From: DATEBA01 sp035288045
GTDB lineage: Bacteria > Actinomycetota > UBA4738 > HRBIN12
Assembly (NCBI GenBank): GCA_035288045.1
Contig: DATEBA010000015.1
Span: 1 to 6,956 of the forward strand
Length of the DNA: 6,956 bases
Direction of reading: 5' to 3'
Shown here piece after piece: positions 6,674 through 6,956 of this stretch (position 1 is its first letter; each line of letters starts with the position of its first letter). A model generated the notes under the pieces. That model searched no databases. It had not been told where the DNA came from and worked only from the letters and a program-made list of their open reading frames with translations. Both the position numbers and the translations under genes were made by a program.

Positions 6674-6956
6674 GCGCCCTCGCCCCCTTCCACGGCCGCC
6701 GTGCCCAGGTACGCCTCGATCACTCGGGGATCCCGCTGCACCTGCGCCGGCGCCCCCTCCGCGATCTTCTTCCCGTAGTCGAGCACCGCCACCCGCTCCG
6801 AGATGCCCATCACGACCTTCATGTCGTGCTCGATTATGAGGATCGTCACGCCCTCGTCCCGGATCCTGCCGATGAGCTCCATGAGCCGCCCCTTCTCCGT
6901 CGGGTTCATCCCCGCGGCCGGCTCGTCCAGCAGGAGCAGACGTGGCCCCGTCGCGA
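6670..6956 (-). CDS. livG: Branched-chain-type amino acid ABC importer ATPase LivG, 3' part only
   Basis: The frame is open to the right edge of the window. The first full codon there is at 6954-6952, and the gene continues upstream outside the window. The visible C-terminal part contains Walker B with its extension, LLLLDEPAAGMNPTEK, in which AAGMNP is diagnostic for LivG, then ILIIEHDMKVVMGISERV with the switch His, and AVLDYGKKIAEGAP. It ends QRDPRVIEAYLGT plus a short tail. The ATG at 6909 is internal (the Met of AAGMNP) and not a start. The stop TGA 6672-6670 overlaps the livF GTG. Permeases LivH and LivM are expected upstream, beyond the edge. Confidence 0.95.

Overview
High-GC bacterial DNA with GTG and TTG starts, strong GGAGG-type ribosome binding sites and tightly coupled transport operons. 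An actinomycete-like (Actinomycetota) genome or metagenome bin is the best guess. That rests on base composition and protein style only; no phylogenetic marker is present.

Layout. Positions 1-582 (+) hold the 3' part of a DUF554-family membrane protein. Positions 583-1007 hold no credible protein gene. They contain a good sigma70-type promoter (694-722), a region that folds into several GC-rich stems (about 726-892), and terminator-like hairpins between convergent transcripts. Everything after 1008 reads on the minus strand. In transcription order, from the right edge: livG (3' part) and livF, the two ATPases of a branched-chain-type (HAAT/LIV) amino acid importer; a 582-residue lipoprotein with two different binding-protein domains in one chain; a complete polar amino acid (PAAT) importer made of a binding lipoprotein, a permease and an ATPase; and last a small ACT-domain gene broken by two frame changes and an apparent internal deletion.

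How they work together. Two amino acid importers of different families lie head to tail. Between them is a predicted lipoprotein whose N-terminal half is a LivK-like type I binding fold (Peripla_BP_6) and whose C-terminal half is a GlnH-like type II fold (SBP_bac_3). The domain order matches the order of the flanking operons and also the ATD-LBD order of eukaryotic glutamate-receptor ectodomains. This fusion is the most unusual protein in the window. The PAAT operon seems to have its own promoter, with an inverted repeat whose loop contains the -35 box. It also has an 11-bp GC hairpin with a GNRA loop in the first codons of the permease, which may set the ratio of binding protein to permease. 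The candidate non-coding RNA at 726-950 matches no family I can recall and is offered as a hypothesis.
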